Assembly (NCBI RefSeq): GCF_013215705.1
Contig: NZ_JABSQR010000016.1
Coordinates: 1 to 64,000 of the forward strand
Direction: 5' to 3'
Origin: Moritella sp.
GTDB taxonomy: Bacteria; Pseudomonadota; Gammaproteobacteria; Enterobacterales; Moritellaceae
DNA length: 64,000 nucleotides
Shown in pieces: positions 17,647 through 28,346 of the stretch (position 1 is the stretch's first letter; each line of letters begins with the position of its first letter). Below the pieces are notes generated by a model that saw only the letters and a program-made list of their open reading frames with translations, searched no databases and was not told the origin of the DNA. A program made the translations under genes and the position numbers.

Positions 17647-17689
17647 AAAAAGCCTCCACAGCTATAGTCATAGTTGTGGAGGCTTTTTA
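17647..17689. terminator. bidirectional intrinsic terminator
   Basis: AAAAAGCCTCCACA and TGTGGAGGCTTTTT form a perfect 14-bp stem, with A5 on one side and T5 on the other. It lies between the convergent lipoprotein and SEC-C genes, so it can end both transcripts. Confidence 0.9.
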
Positions 17690-17785
17690 GTACGATTAAT
17701 ATGGTCGTGCTATTAACAGTACTACTTTAAACTAATTTAGTACGTCTACTATGTTAGCCAAAAGTACATTTAATAAAGTGTGTGA

Positions 17786-17950
17786 TTATTTACCACAACA
17801 CTTCTTAAATTTCTTACCGCTACCACATGTGCAAGGATCGTTACGACCTACTTTAGCGCTTTCTCTTACGATTGGAGCTTGTGCGTGATGATGACTACAG
17901 CCTGGACCGTGTACGTGACCTTCTTCGCTGTGTGCGTGTTGGTTTGTCAT
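17786..17950 (-). CDS. small SEC-C motif protein with His-rich N-terminus
   Basis: A 54-residue protein. The C-terminus [20 protein letters not shown] is the SEC-C zinc-binding motif (CxCxnCC), as at the end of SecA and in YchJ-type proteins. The N-terminal half is rich in histidine ([20 protein letters not shown]) and could bind more metal. The ATG at 17950 has AAGGAATTAAC before it, so the longer open frame that begins upstream is not used. It has no catalytic domain, so it is probably a small metal-binding or ribosome-associated adaptor. It stands alone. Confidence 0.8.
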   Translation of the reverse strand: MTNQHAHSEEGHVHGPGCSHHHAQAPIVRESAKVGRNDPCTCGSGKKFKKCCGK

Positions 17951-18048
17951 TGTTAATTCCTTAATTATATTTTGTACTTTGCAACTGTGACGCAAGTGTA
18001 TAACAAATTTTATGTACTTTGGCTAAAGTTATTGTAGTTGGTGCTATA

Positions 18049-18855
18049 TTAATCAGACGGATTAAGTGCTTCTTTTATTTGGTCTGAGTCGAAACCTTTA
18101 CGGGATAGATAAGCGTAAGCTTTCGATTTTTCAGTTCTGTTATTAATGTCGTAACGTTTCTTATTTAATACATCTAGGCAGCTTTGATAAAAGTCGATAT
18201 CACCGGCTTCTTCAAGTTGATAAATTTCATTTTCAAAGTTTTCAACATCAATCAGTTTGGTGCGTAATTCATTTAATATTAAACGCTTGCCTTTACCTTT
18301 ACGGTACAACTTCATTATTTCTTTATTAAGGTCAGCTTTTTCAGCATTAACTTCGAGTTTAGTTCTTAAGGTGTCTTTTTCGGGGTGCAGTGACAATGCG
18401 TGATCAATTTCGGCGCGTGAAAAGCCTTTGGTGGTGAATTGCGAATATACTTTCTCTTTGGTTGTGGAGTGAAAGGTTTGAAATGAACTGCTTAATCGCG
18501 ATGCTGCGAGTTCGAATTGATCGATCTCTTCATCATACATGACTTGCTCGATGGCTTCTGCCGCGTCTTTTACTGCTACGCCTCTGGCGCGTAATTTACG
18601 TGCGATAGCAGACTTGCCATGTTCATTACTAAACGCGGATTCTGCAAAGCGCACTGCGAAGTCAAAATCGCTTTTGATATAGTTTTTGCCAATCAGGTCG
18701 GCTAACACCGTTTCTACCCATTCTTGATTTTCTGTTTTACGCTCAAGCTTGGTGCGTATTTCTGCAATCGTGTAATCCTGTTGGGCTAAATGCCAGTATG
18801 CCGAGTTATAAACATTGTCAATTGACTTTGCTTGTCTGAGTTCTTTTTGCAGCAT
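18049..18855 (-). CDS. long RecX-family regulatory protein
   Basis: A 268-residue cytoplasmic protein of the RecX type, built of repeated three-helix units, e.g. AYWHLAQQDYTIAEIRTKL then VLADLIGKNYIKSDFDFAVR and LRARGVAVKDAAEAIEQV. RecX binds RecA filaments and blocks recombination and strand exchange. Ordinary RecX proteins are about 150 residues; this one is nearly twice as long and not next to recA, so it is likely a second, distant paralogue. A Shine-Dalgarno GAAGGG precedes the ATG. Whether it acts on RecA is inference. Confidence 0.75.
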   Translation of the reverse strand: MLQKELRQAKSIDNVYNSAYWHLAQQDYTIAEIRTKLERKTENQEWVETVLADLIGKNYIKSDFDFAVRFAESAFSNEHGKSAIARKLRARGVAVKDAAEAIEQVMYDEEIDQFELAASRLSSSFQTFHSTTKEKVYSQFTTKGFSRAEIDHALSLHPEKDTLRTKLEVNAEKADLNKEIMKLYRKGKGKRLILNELRTKLIDVENFENEIYQLEEAGDIDFYQSCLDVLNKKRYDINNRTEKSKAYAYLSRKGFDSDQIKEALNPSD

Positions 18856-19012
18856 AAAAAGCCCTTCTATTTAATTAAACCATCGGTTGTTAGGCGCTGA
18901 TTTTAACATTGATAAGGCATAAGGTGGGAAATTGTTAAGGGTAATATTCACATCGTGAACCTGAATACCGTCATCTTTATCTTTCTTAGAGTCCTCGATG
19001 ACATAACCTAAG

Positions 19013-20536
19013 TTAACCATATAATTCTTGCACGATAATCTTCATTCCCTGCGTTATTTCGACTTCGCTCATAGAAGCAAAACCCACCCGAATAAATCGA
19101 TATTGCGATTTGTCTTGTCCGGTTATCAAATTAAATTCAACCTCGGTCTGTAAATACACATCTTTGGTTAGTAAGGTTTGTTTTAGACCGACAATCGATA
19201 CGCCCATATCCACCCACAATGCCATACCGCCAGCGGGGCAATCAAAAGTGATTGGCAGACCTTGTTGTTGATAATCCCGTAATAGGTTAACTAAAAAGTC
19301 TCGGCGTTTATGGTAGCAGCGGGTCATGCGTCTTAAATGACTCTCAAAACCACCTTGTTGCATCCACTTAGCGACCGCTTGTTGCATTAGCACATTACTC
19401 TTATGGTTCATTAACGTTTTGTATGCGGTTAACGCCGTGATTAATGCATTATTTGCCACCACGTAACCAATCCGCGCACCACCGAACATTAACTTTGAGA
19501 AGGTGGAAATGTAGATCACTAAACCGAGAGGATCATCAGCCGCCATCGGGGCAATGGGTTGAGAGTCGTAATGAAACTCGTGGTCATAATCATCTTCAAT
19601 AATGGCAACGCCGTATTGTGCGGCTAGTTGATATATCTGCATTCTTCTACTGGCATCCAATGTGACGGTAGTAGGGTATTGGTGTAACGGGGTTAGATAA
19701 ATGAGTTTAATATTGCCCTGTGCAAGCTGCGCGGCTAAATGCTTCGGGACGATGCCTTTATTGTCTTGTTCTATCACTACCAGCTCAGCGCCAGAACTTT
19801 TAAAGGCGGCCCATGCTGGTGGATAACCGAACTGTTCCACTGCCACTTTATCTCCGGCTTGTAATAGCAGTTTAGACACCATGTACAGGCCTTCTTGAGA
19901 ACCATTACAAATCATGATTTCTTTATCTGTTATCGACCTGACACGACGTAAATATGTTGAAACTTGAGTGATTAAATCCGTTTCACCGACATTATTATCA
20001 TAGCCTAAATGGGTAAATTGTGGGTGCTGGCAAAGCTGTGAAAAATAGTGTTTGAATTCATTAAACGGGAATAAACGGTTATCAGGCTGCCCCCCTGAAA
20101 AGTTGTATTTATATGCACTAGCACCCTTAGTTGGAACAAGGGCCGTGGTATTTTTATGCCGAAATTGCCATTCAAAAACGGGATGCTTGGCAGTGGTGTT
20201 ACTGACCGCCTGGCTCGTTTGAATCGGTAACTTCTCAACGACCCGATAACCCGAACGTTCTTTGGTCTCAACCCAGCCTTGGGCAACCAGCTCTGCGACT
20301 GCGGCCATTATGGTATGGCGGTTAACGTTTAATTGCGTGGCTAATGTACGAGCTGAGGGAAGCGCCTCATTTGGAACGACCTGTCCCTGCTTAATTGCTT
20401 GTTTTAACGCATCGGCGATGAGTAAGTATTTTGCGCGGCGTTTGCTTTTTTGTTCCGTGATCTTCTGTTCAGTGTCGATATTGGTTTGTGCAGTTATGTG
20501 TGCATTGATGGCAAGTGTTAGGCTAAGTAATTTCAA
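19013..20536 (-). CDS. MocR/PdxR-type GntR-aminotransferase regulator
   Basis: A 507-residue DNA-binding regulator with a winged helix domain at about residues 30-105 (SARTLATQLNVNRHTIMAAV) fused to a fold-type I aminotransferase domain. The pyridoxal-phosphate lysine is K348 in STFSKLMFGGARIGY and the upstream aspartate site is AIIEDDYDHEFHYDS. MocR proteins sense PLP or amino acids through the enzyme-like domain and control neighbouring genes. The divergent acetyltransferase and FMN-binding genes start 111 bp away and are the likely targets. Which pathway is controlled cannot be read off. Confidence 0.88.
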   Translation of the reverse strand: MKLLSLTLAINAHITAQTNIDTEQKITEQKSKRRAKYLLIADALKQAIKQGQVVPNEALPSARTLATQLNVNRHTIMAAVAELVAQGWVETKERSGYRVVEKLPIQTSQAVSNTTAKHPVFEWQFRHKNTTALVPTKGASAYKYNFSGGQPDNRLFPFNEFKHYFSQLCQHPQFTHLGYDNNVGETDLITQVSTYLRRVRSITDKEIMICNGSQEGLYMVSKLLLQAGDKVAVEQFGYPPAWAAFKSSGAELVVIEQDNKGIVPKHLAAQLAQGNIKLIYLTPLHQYPTTVTLDASRRMQIYQLAAQYGVAIIEDDYDHEFHYDSQPIAPMAADDPLGLVIYISTFSKLMFGGARIGYVVANNALITALTAYKTLMNHKSNVLMQQAVAKWMQQGGFESHLRRMTRCYHKRRDFLVNLLRDYQQQGLPITFDCPAGGMALWVDMGVSIVGLKQTLLTKDVYLQTEVEFNLITGQDKSQYRFIRVGFASMSEVEITQGMKIIVQELYG

Positions 20537-20646
20537 ACTGGTCTACCATTTTTATTAATTCTGGTTGTAGTAGTTATACCAAATAAACGCATAATTAGAA
20601 AACATTCAACACTCTGTATTCAAAATAAGAATAGGAAATCTAACTT

Positions 20647-21258
20647 ATGCTACAACCAATTAGCCTCGAAAGTGAATTGATCAAATTAGAACCGCTAACA
20701 ATGGCTCACTTATCTGATTTTTGTAAAGCGGGAAACTTTGCTGAAGTTTGGCGGTATATGCAGCCAAACCATTGTCAAAATGAAGATGTTGCGCGAGCTT
20801 GGATTAGTCTCGCGGTTAATGAGATGGCCACTGGATCACAAGTTGCGTTTGTCATCATTAACAAGCAGAACAATAAAATAGTGGGTTCAACGCGTTTGTT
20901 TCGTGTTAATAGCGTCGATCGCGCTTTGGAAATCGGGCACACCTTTATCTCTCCTGCGTTTCAACGTAGTCATGTTAACTCCCATGCTAAATATCTACTG
21001 CTTGAATATGTTTTTGAAACATTAGATTTCACTCGTGTTGAAATTTGTACTCATGAGAAAAACTTACAATCACGTCATGCGATTGCGCGTATCGGTGGTA
21101 AGTTTGAAGGTATTTTAAGAAAGAATCGTCGTGCAGAAGACGGTAGTTATAGAAACACTGCCTTGTTTAGCATTATTAACGACGAGTGGCCGCAAGTAAA
21201 AGCGAACTTATTAAAAACAGGTCAGTGTAAAGAGGTGTTTTCTTATGTCTCAAATTAA
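20647..21258 (+). CDS. GNAT acetyltransferase, RimL type
   Basis: A 203-residue acetyltransferase of the RimJ/RimL branch. LESELIKLEPLTMAHLSDF opens the fold, IVGSTRLFRVNSVDRALEIG is the central sheet, and IARIGGKFEGILRKNRRAED is the typical end. The AcCoA loop is less canonical (FQRSHVNSHAKYLLLEYVF). It overlaps the next gene by 14 bp and is divergent from a MocR regulator, so the pair is probably its regulon. The substrate is unknown; a similar GNAT plus PaiB-like pairing occurs in Bacillus (paiA-paiB), where PaiA acetylates polyamines. That parallel is suggestive only. Confidence 0.82.
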   Translation: MLQPISLESELIKLEPLTMAHLSDFCKAGNFAEVWRYMQPNHCQNEDVARAWISLAVNEMATGSQVAFVIINKQNNKIVGSTRLFRVNSVDRALEIGHTFISPAFQRSHVNSHAKYLLLEYVFETLDFTRVEICTHEKNLQSRHAIARIGGKFEGILRKNRRAEDGSYRNTALFSIINDEWPQVKANLLKTGQCKEVFSYVSN

Positions 21259-21787
21259 GCATGATAATGATGCAGCAAAAGAGATGACTTGTTCGCTTAC
21301 GATCATTAAACAGCATCCATTAGCGACGCTGGTATTTATCGACGCTCATAATAACCCGTATATTAGCCATATTCCTTTTCATTTAAGTGCTGATGAGCGT
21401 TATTTAATTGGTCATGTTAGTAATAATCATCCACTCGCCAAGAAGTTTAAAGCAATATCTGGTGATAAAGGAGAGGTAAATCTTAACTTGGTATTTCATG
21501 GTGAAAGTTGTTATATGTCGCCGAATGATGTGGCGCCGTGTGACCGAAAACCTCAAACAGTGCCCACATGGCACTATTCTAATACCCATGTAACAGGTGT
21601 GGCTGTTGAAATCGTTGATAGAACAGATAAATACCAGCAAATGGTATTAACCAGTGCTTATTTTGAACAGAATCAAACGACACCTTGGACGATGGATAAA
21701 GTGTCTAGAACCGCCGTATCACATATGCTGAATGCGATTACGGTATTTAAAGTATTGATTACTGAGCTAAAAGAGATTAAGGCTTAG
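21245..21787 (+). CDS. PaiB-like FMN-binding regulator family protein
   Basis: A 180-residue split-barrel flavin-binding protein of the PaiB type. The start ...CSLTIIKQHPLATLVFID, the stretch YISHIPFHLSADERYLIGHV and VNLVFHG-type strands, then CYMSPNDV and TVPTWHYSNTHVTG are the usual family markers. Members bind FMN and have been described as negative transcriptional regulators in Bacillus (protease synthesis and sporulation). It is translationally coupled to the GNAT gene and lies across from a MocR regulator. Direct DNA binding is not visible in this sequence, so an enzyme role is equally likely. Confidence 0.8.
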   Translation: MSQIKHDNDAAKEMTCSLTIIKQHPLATLVFIDAHNNPYISHIPFHLSADERYLIGHVSNNHPLAKKFKAISGDKGEVNLNLVFHGESCYMSPNDVAPCDRKPQTVPTWHYSNTHVTGVAVEIVDRTDKYQQMVLTSAYFEQNQTTPWTMDKVSRTAVSHMLNAITVFKVLITELKEIKA

Positions 21788-21942
21788 TTAGATTAAGCCG
21801 TAATAATCTTATAAATTATATGCCATAATACTAATTATGGCAATTATATTAATTGTAAACTCAATATTAAAAAATGTGAACCTGTTCAACTAGTCATTAT
21901 TTATTATAGTTTATCATCGTATTAACATGGATTGTTTTATGA

Positions 21943-23346
<1,404 letters not shown>

Positions 23347-23456
23347 CATCTACGGTTGTAAGACCTAACCGTTGCCACACATTACTTGCGCTCATGGAGA
23401 ATGGGCGTATATTTTATACCTATTAATCATTATGTTTTCTACAAGTGAGTGTGCTT

Positions 23457-23795
23457 ATGCCGACAATCCCAACTGATTTTGTGAACTACAAATCAACGCC
23501 TGTCTTTACGCCTAATAATATCCCTAAAATGTTCCTACACTTACATAATACCCGCGCGGGTGTTTACGGCAAAATTATTGTTATTGCTGGTTCGTTAAAA
23601 TTTTATGGTTTTACCGAAAGGCGAGGCGAGATAGAACAAGAGATCGTTATCGCACAAGACGAAACGGCTATTTCCCCGCCTGAATATTGGCATAAAGTCG
23701 AATTTATGACGGATGATACCAGCTTTAGAGTCGACTTTTACGCCCAGAGAGACTCAGATATCGTTGCCGAAAATCGATCAGAACGTAATGATTAA
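23457..23795 (+). CDS. DUF1971 (TehB N-terminal-like) small cupin-type protein
   Basis: A 112-residue protein of the DUF1971 type, a small beta-sandwich also found as an N-terminal part of some TehB tellurite-resistance methyltransferases. Markers are YKSTPVFTPNNIPKMFLHLH, HNTRAGVYGKI and ISPPEYWHKVEF. No methyltransferase part is present. The ATG at 23457 is preferred over an upstream GTG at 23445 since the sequence then starts at the conserved region. It is 12 bp before the DsbA-like gene, so the two are probably one operon. Role unknown. Confidence 0.72.
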   Translation: MPTIPTDFVNYKSTPVFTPNNIPKMFLHLHNTRAGVYGKIIVIAGSLKFYGFTERRGEIEQEIVIAQDETAISPPEYWHKVEFMTDDTSFRVDFYAQRDSDIVAENRSERND

Positions 23796-23807
23796 AGGAA
23801 AGTATCA

Positions 23808-24452
23808 ATGGCTGCGACAAAACCAAAACTGTATCACGTCTATGATCCCATGTGCTCGTGGTGTTGGGGTTATAAACCTACGTGGGATAAAATAAAAAAA
23901 GCGGTTGCTGATGATGTCGAGATTATTTATATATTGGGCGGTTTGGCATCTGATACAGACGAGCCTATGCCAGAAATGATGCAGGCGCAAATCGCTTCTT
24001 ATTGGAAGAAGATTGAGAACTTCCTCGGCACTAAATTCAACTATGAATTTTGGACTGAGAATACCCCTCGACGTGCTACTTATCCTGCTTGTCGCGCTAT
24101 TATTGCCGCGCGAGCGCAAGGTGCAGAATTGGAGATGCTCAATGCGATACAAGAGGCTTATTATCTTGATGCGCAGAACCCGAGTGATAATACCGTCTTG
24201 ATTAAATTGGCTTCAAAAATTGGTTTAGACATGAATCAATTTGAAACTGCGTTTTTATCTGAGCAAACACATCAAGCTTTATTAACCGAAATTGTTTTTT
24301 CGCGTTCAATAGGCGGTACTAATTTTCCTTCTCTGTTTATAGTTAAAGAGGATAAGAAGGATAAGAAGGATAAGCAGGTACAAATACCGATTGATTACAA
24401 AGATGCTGAGTTGACGATTGAATTGATAAGAAGCGTGATTTTAACGATTTAA
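23808..24452 (+). CDS. DsbA-family thioredoxin-fold protein
   Basis: A 214-residue protein with a thioredoxin fold of the DsbA/FrnE type. The active-site CSWC stands in YDPMCSWCWGYKPTWDKIKK, and the cis-proline loop is GGTNFPSLFIV. There is no signal peptide, so it is cytoplasmic, unlike DsbA itself. The helical insert lies in the middle (about residues 50-165). Near the C-terminus a 9-base tandem repeat at 24350-24374 encodes repeated DKK units. The preceding DUF1971 gene is 12 bp away. Function is probably disulfide exchange or peroxide/dithiol stress; the partner is unknown. Confidence 0.82.
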   Translation: MAATKPKLYHVYDPMCSWCWGYKPTWDKIKKAVADDVEIIYILGGLASDTDEPMPEMMQAQIASYWKKIENFLGTKFNYEFWTENTPRRATYPACRAIIAARAQGAELEMLNAIQEAYYLDAQNPSDNTVLIKLASKIGLDMNQFETAFLSEQTHQALLTEIVFSRSIGGTNFPSLFIVKEDKKDKKDKQVQIPIDYKDAELTIELIRSVILTI

Positions 24453-24486
24453 ATATTTGCACTATTTCAATAGTTAGAAATAAGTC

Positions 24487-24528
24487 AGCCTGACAATATT
24501 AAGCAAGTATCGCTTATAAAGTCAGGCT
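24487..24528. terminator. terminator between convergent genes
   Basis: AGCCTGAC and GTCAGGCT form an 8-bp stem with a long loop, followed by GTTTTG on the plus strand. It lies between the DsbA-like gene and the convergent BCCT gene. Confidence 0.6.
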
Positions 24529-24550
24529 GTTTTGTAAGCCTAATCGCCTA

Positions 24551-26143
24551 TTACGCTTGTGCTCGTTCTTTTTCTGCAGCAAGCGCTTCTTGTGCGTGAG
24601 TCATCTTGATTGCAGCTATCGGCCCTGTTACCAGAGTGATTGCTATTAAGAATGACACCGGCACTGCGGTGATCACAATGAATGATTGCAGTGCATTTAA
24701 ACCACCGTCACCCGCGAGTAATAACACTGCAGCAACACAACCCATGATAACAGCCCAGAATATGCGCTGCTTACGGTCGGGTTCATTATCGCCAGATACA
24801 ACCATCGCAATCGAATAAGCCATCGAGTCACCCGTGGTAACCACAAACGTTGTCGTGAGTATCAAGAATGCAGGTAGCAAAATCTCGCTTAATGGTAATT
24901 GCTGTAATATTGCTAATAATACCGCAGGTAAACCAGCGTCAGCTAATGGACCCGAAATAATACCAGGCGTTTGTAGCTCAAAGAAGATGCCTGTACCACC
25001 TAATACCGAGAACCAGAAGTTTGTAGCAATCGGAGCTCCAATGGCAACAGCCAATACTAACTCACGAATACTACGACCTTCTGAAATACGCGCAATAAAA
25101 ATCGCCATCATAGGTGCAAAACCAATGAACCAGCCCCAGAAGAACCAAGTCCACCAAACATTCCAACCTGGATTGTCGTTAGTGACACTCATGGTTGGCA
25201 GGTCTTGCAAGTAGGTTGCAAATGCACGACCAAACTGTTCAAAAATGAATTGCGTTGGACCTAAGAGCAGAATGGCGAGCAGTAATGCAAATGCACCGAT
25301 AACGTTTAAGCGGCTAAGCCACTGTAAACCTTTGTCCATGCCTGATGCGGCCGATAGCGCACAAATTGACACTACCACAGCTAATATCATTAACTGAGAG
25401 TTCATGTCATTTTTAAGTCCGATTAGGACTTCTAGGCTATAGCCCATTTGCGATGCTAAGAAACCAATTGGACCAATTGTACCAGCTGCGACGGCAATAA
25501 TTGAACATGCGTCAATGACTGCGCCAAACCAATGGTTTTCGAGGCGATTACCAACAATAGGGAAAAGCAACGCACGTGGACGTAGCTTAATGCCATGATG
25601 GTGATGAGCATACATCAATACAATCGTTGCGAGTGTGCCAAGTACAGACCACGCAAGGAAGCCCCAATGCAAGAAGCTTTGGCTTAGTGCAGGAACTATC
25701 GCCTCAGCAGTCGACCCTGTAATATCGGGATAGCTTGCTGATGGCGTAATAAAATGATAAATCGGTTCTGCTGCAGACCAGAAAACACCACCACCTGCCA
25801 ATAGAGTACACATGATCATTGCTAACCAGCGGAACGTGCCTATTTCAGGTTTAGTTTTCATGCCCATACGAGTTTTACCGTAACGGCTTGCTGCGATGCA
25901 TAACGCAACCGCAAAGTTTGCGACCATTAGCCATTGCCAAAAGTAGCCAAATTGTCCAGCGGTTGCTGAAAATAAGTCTTGAATTAATGTTGTGAAACGA
26001 GGGAGGTCAATGATTGCAGCCAATAAGAACAAGCTAATGAAGCCAATTGTTAGTGCTGGAACCAATTTGTCGCTTTTGCGACGCGTTGAGGTATTCGATA
26101 TTACGGGTACTTCTTCGCCAATCTGGCATGCATTTACTTGCAT
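24551..26143 (-). CDS. BCCT-family betaine/choline/carnitine-type transporter
   Basis: A 530-residue inner-membrane transporter with about 12 TM helices. The tryptophan-rich family motif is seen in WWTWFFWGWFIGFAPMMAIF followed by ARISEGRSIREL, and WSAAEPIYHF is the conserved TM3-4 stretch. Most members carry quaternary amines (glycine betaine, choline, carnitine) with sodium or protons. Because it lies 3' of hutH on the same strand, histidine or a related imidazole such as ergothioneine or trimethylhistidine would be a sensible alternative substrate; that is inference. The ATG at 26143 is preferred for its GTGAG site; the ATG at 26185 lacks one. Confidence 0.85.
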   Translation of the reverse strand: MQVNACQIGEEVPVISNTSTRRKSDKLVPALTIGFISLFLLAAIIDLPRFTTLIQDLFSATAGQFGYFWQWLMVANFAVALCIAASRYGKTRMGMKTKPEIGTFRWLAMIMCTLLAGGGVFWSAAEPIYHFITPSASYPDITGSTAEAIVPALSQSFLHWGFLAWSVLGTLATIVLMYAHHHHGIKLRPRALLFPIVGNRLENHWFGAVIDACSIIAVAAGTIGPIGFLASQMGYSLEVLIGLKNDMNSQLMILAVVVSICALSAASGMDKGLQWLSRLNVIGAFALLLAILLLGPTQFIFEQFGRAFATYLQDLPTMSVTNDNPGWNVWWTWFFWGWFIGFAPMMAIFIARISEGRSIRELVLAVAIGAPIATNFWFSVLGGTGIFFELQTPGIISGPLADAGLPAVLLAILQQLPLSEILLPAFLILTTTFVVTTGDSMAYSIAMVVSGDNEPDRKQRIFWAVIMGCVAAVLLLAGDGGLNALQSFIVITAVPVSFLIAITLVTGPIAAIKMTHAQEALAAEKERAQA

Positions 26144-26321
26144 AAAATTCTCACTAAGGGGTGAGGGGCGAGATAATACCGACATTGGCGTGATTTTCCA
26201 GTTTTATCTACCTGCTGGAACGGGCAGTCTGGTTTGTTGCGTTATATCCTTGTATTTTAATACTATTTAAACTTTCTTCATAATCAGTAAGTTATATGAC
26301 TAATTACCTCTCAAGTAATGA

Positions 26322-26337
26322 TGTGATATTAATCACG
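26322..26337. promoter_or_regulatory. CRP-binding site candidate before the BCCT gene
   Basis: TGTGATATTAATCACG fits the CRP consensus TGTGA-N6-TCACA at 9 of 10 conserved bases. It is about 180 bp upstream of the BCCT start, a little far for class I activation unless the transcript starts well upstream. It would join carbon-source control to histidine/amine uptake. The remaining bases of the 352-bp gap 26144-26495 show nothing else. Confidence 0.5.
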
Positions 26338-26495
26338 CTTATGTTCTCGACATTTTTTATTGCTGTACGATTATTGACCAGTATTGGTTGATCGCTGATA
26401 GGCACGTAAAAATCAGCTCTAGGTGGGGTTATTATCACTTGGATTGTAACAATTAAGCAGTATTGATCGTTAAGCTTTAAGTCTTGTCTTTAATT

Positions 26496-26763
26496 TTATA
26501 TTTGAATTAAAAATGTTCTTGGGTCTCGAATACTCAAATCGAGATCATCAAGCTTATGAGCGAGGGCTGTTATATCATTTAAATAGATACATCCTTGTCC
26601 TAAATGCACAAGGCCCTCTTTTTCTAATTGTTTGATCGCCTCATTGACACGCTGCCGAGCAATACCGGTAATACGGCTAATTTGTCGTTGTGACATATTT
26701 ATCTTTGGTTGTTCACCTTGCAGCCTTGGCTTATGTGCCGCTATAAGTTCGCAGATAATATTT
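26496..26763 (-). pseudogene. C-terminal fragment of a Crp/Fnr-family regulator
   Basis: The reading frame begins after stops at 26764 and reads KLNIICELIAAHKPRL, then MSQRQISRITGIARQRVNEA and IKQLEKEGLVHLGQGCIYL. This is the winged helix-turn-helix end of a Crp/Fnr protein (sQ-x-I-x-x-x-t-G-x-x-R-x-x-V). The whole cyclic-nucleotide-type domain is missing, and an inverted repeat spans its broken edge. A 66-residue protein from the internal ATG at 26696 might still be made, as a free DNA-binding domain. It lies between hutH and the BCCT gene. Confidence 0.7.
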
Positions 26764-26791
26764 AACTTTTAAACTTAATAAATCTGCGAAC
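26747..26791. terminator. inverted repeat after hutH
   Basis: GTTCGCAGAT and ATCTGCGAAC are perfect 10-bp arms separated by 25 bases, starting 9 bases after the hutH stop on the minus strand. It can act as a hairpin terminator of the hut operon or mark the junction that truncated the regulator gene next to it. No T run is present. Confidence 0.45.
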
Positions 26792-26799
26792 AATGATGC

Positions 26800-28332
26800 T
26801 TAAAAACTCGGCAGCATGTCTCTTGCAACAAGCTTGTTGTGGGCCGCTTCTATCAGCAGTTGATTGGCTTTCGCAATATCAGGGGCAAAATAACGATCTT
26901 TGTCGTAGAAATCGACGCGTTCACGCAATTCTGATTTCGCCTGTTCAATTAACGGCGATGATTTTAGCGGTGCTCTGAAATCAAGCCCTTGTGCCGCAGA
27001 TAACAACTCAACCGCTAAGATACCACGGGTATTTTCAGCCATGTCTTTCAATCGACGCCCAGCAAAGGTCGCCATAGATACATGGTCTTCTTGGTTGGCA
27101 GACGTTGGTAAACTATCGACCGATGCTGGATGGGCTAATGACTTGTTCTCACTGGCTAACGCCGCTGCGGTTACCTGTGCGATCATAAAGCCAGAGTTAA
27201 CACCGCCATTATCTACGAGGAATGGTGGTAATTTGCTTAAGCTACTGTCGATCAATAGCGCCATGCGACGTTCTGATAAACTGCCTATCTCTGCAATCGC
27301 TAGCGCCAGGTTATCACTGGCCATGGCAATCGGTTCAGCGTGGAAGTTACCCGCTGAGATAATATCGCCATCATCGGAAAACACCAACGGGTTATCTGAT
27401 ACTGAGTTGGCTTCGACTTCATATATCTCAGCTGAATTACGGATCTGTTGTAAACAGGCGCCCATCACTTGTGGCTGACAACGCAATGAATAAGGGTCTT
27501 GGACTTTTTCACATGCGGTGTGAGAATCACCAATTTCACTGCTAAATTCAAGTATGTGACGATACATAGTCGCAGAATCCATTTGTGAGCGATGACCACG
27601 CACACGGTGGACGCGTGGATCAAACGGACGACGGCTACCAAGCGCTGCTTCCACTGTCATTGCGCCACATAAGGTTGCTGAAGCAAACAGATCTTCGGCA
27701 GCAAACAAACCTTCAAGGCCAAACGCAGTCGATGCTTGCGTGCCGTTTAACAAGGCTAAGCCTTCTTTTGGTGCTAAGGTGATCTTCTGCATGCCAGCAA
27801 TCGCCAATGCTTCTTCACCTGTAATCACGTTACCTTGATAACGCGCTTCACCTTCACCCAGTAAAACTGTGCTCATGTGAGCAAGTGGGGCGAGATCGCC
27901 TGATGCACCTACTGAGCCTTTTTTCGGTACACATGGGTAAACTTCGGCATTCACCAATTGCATTAACGCTTCAATAACCGATAAACGGATACCTGAAAAA
28001 CCACGCGCTAGGCTGTTAATTTTAAGCACCATCATCAACCGCACAGTTTCATCGTTCATGAACTCGCCGATACCTGCCGCATGAGATAATACGATACTAC
28101 GTTGCAGCGTTTCGAGATCTTCAGGCGCGATACGGGTGTTAGCAAGCAAACCAAAGCCAGTATTAATGCCATAAGCAATCCGGCCTTCTGCAATGACATT
28201 ATTGACAATTTCGGTGCTGGCATGGATGTCATCAAAGCAGCTAGGGTCGAGCGACACCTGTACAGGGGCTCGACTGATTTGACGAAGCTGTGCCAGGGTA
28301 AGTTGTCCAGGCTTAATTGTTAGTTGGTACAT
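26800..28332 (-). CDS. hutH: histidine ammonia-lyase
   Basis: The first enzyme of histidine degradation: L-histidine to urocanate plus ammonia, in the cytoplasm. It has 510 residues from the ATG at 28332, chosen for its perfect GGAGG ribosome site over an in-frame ATG 12 bases upstream. The self-made MIO cofactor forms from A143-S144-G145 in [29 protein letters not shown] and [20 protein letters not shown] are further active-site stretches. It is the last hut gene of the run hutI-hutG-hutU-hutH, 14 bp after hutU. Confidence 0.97.
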   Translation of the reverse strand: MYQLTIKPGQLTLAQLRQISRAPVQVSLDPSCFDDIHASTEIVNNVIAEGRIAYGINTGFGLLANTRIAPEDLETLQRSIVLSHAAGIGEFMNDETVRLMMVLKINSLARGFSGIRLSVIEALMQLVNAEVYPCVPKKGSVGASGDLAPLAHMSTVLLGEGEARYQGNVITGEEALAIAGMQKITLAPKEGLALLNGTQASTAFGLEGLFAAEDLFASATLCGAMTVEAALGSRRPFDPRVHRVRGHRSQMDSATMYRHILEFSSEIGDSHTACEKVQDPYSLRCQPQVMGACLQQIRNSAEIYEVEANSVSDNPLVFSDDGDIISAGNFHAEPIAMASDNLALAIAEIGSLSERRMALLIDSSLSKLPPFLVDNGGVNSGFMIAQVTAAALASENKSLAHPASVDSLPTSANQEDHVSMATFAGRRLKDMAENTRGILAVELLSAAQGLDFRAPLKSSPLIEQAKSELRERVDFYDKDRYFAPDIAKANQLLIEAAHNKLVARDMLPSF

Positions 28333-28346
28333 GTTTTCCTCCAAGA

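Noticed and set aside
24606-25214. Two long plus-strand frames opposite the BCCT gene
   Set aside because: Antisense shadows of a clear transporter gene, with low-complexity composition.
27041-27478. A 145-residue plus-strand frame opposite hutH
   Set aside because: Antisense shadow; hutH is certain on the other strand.
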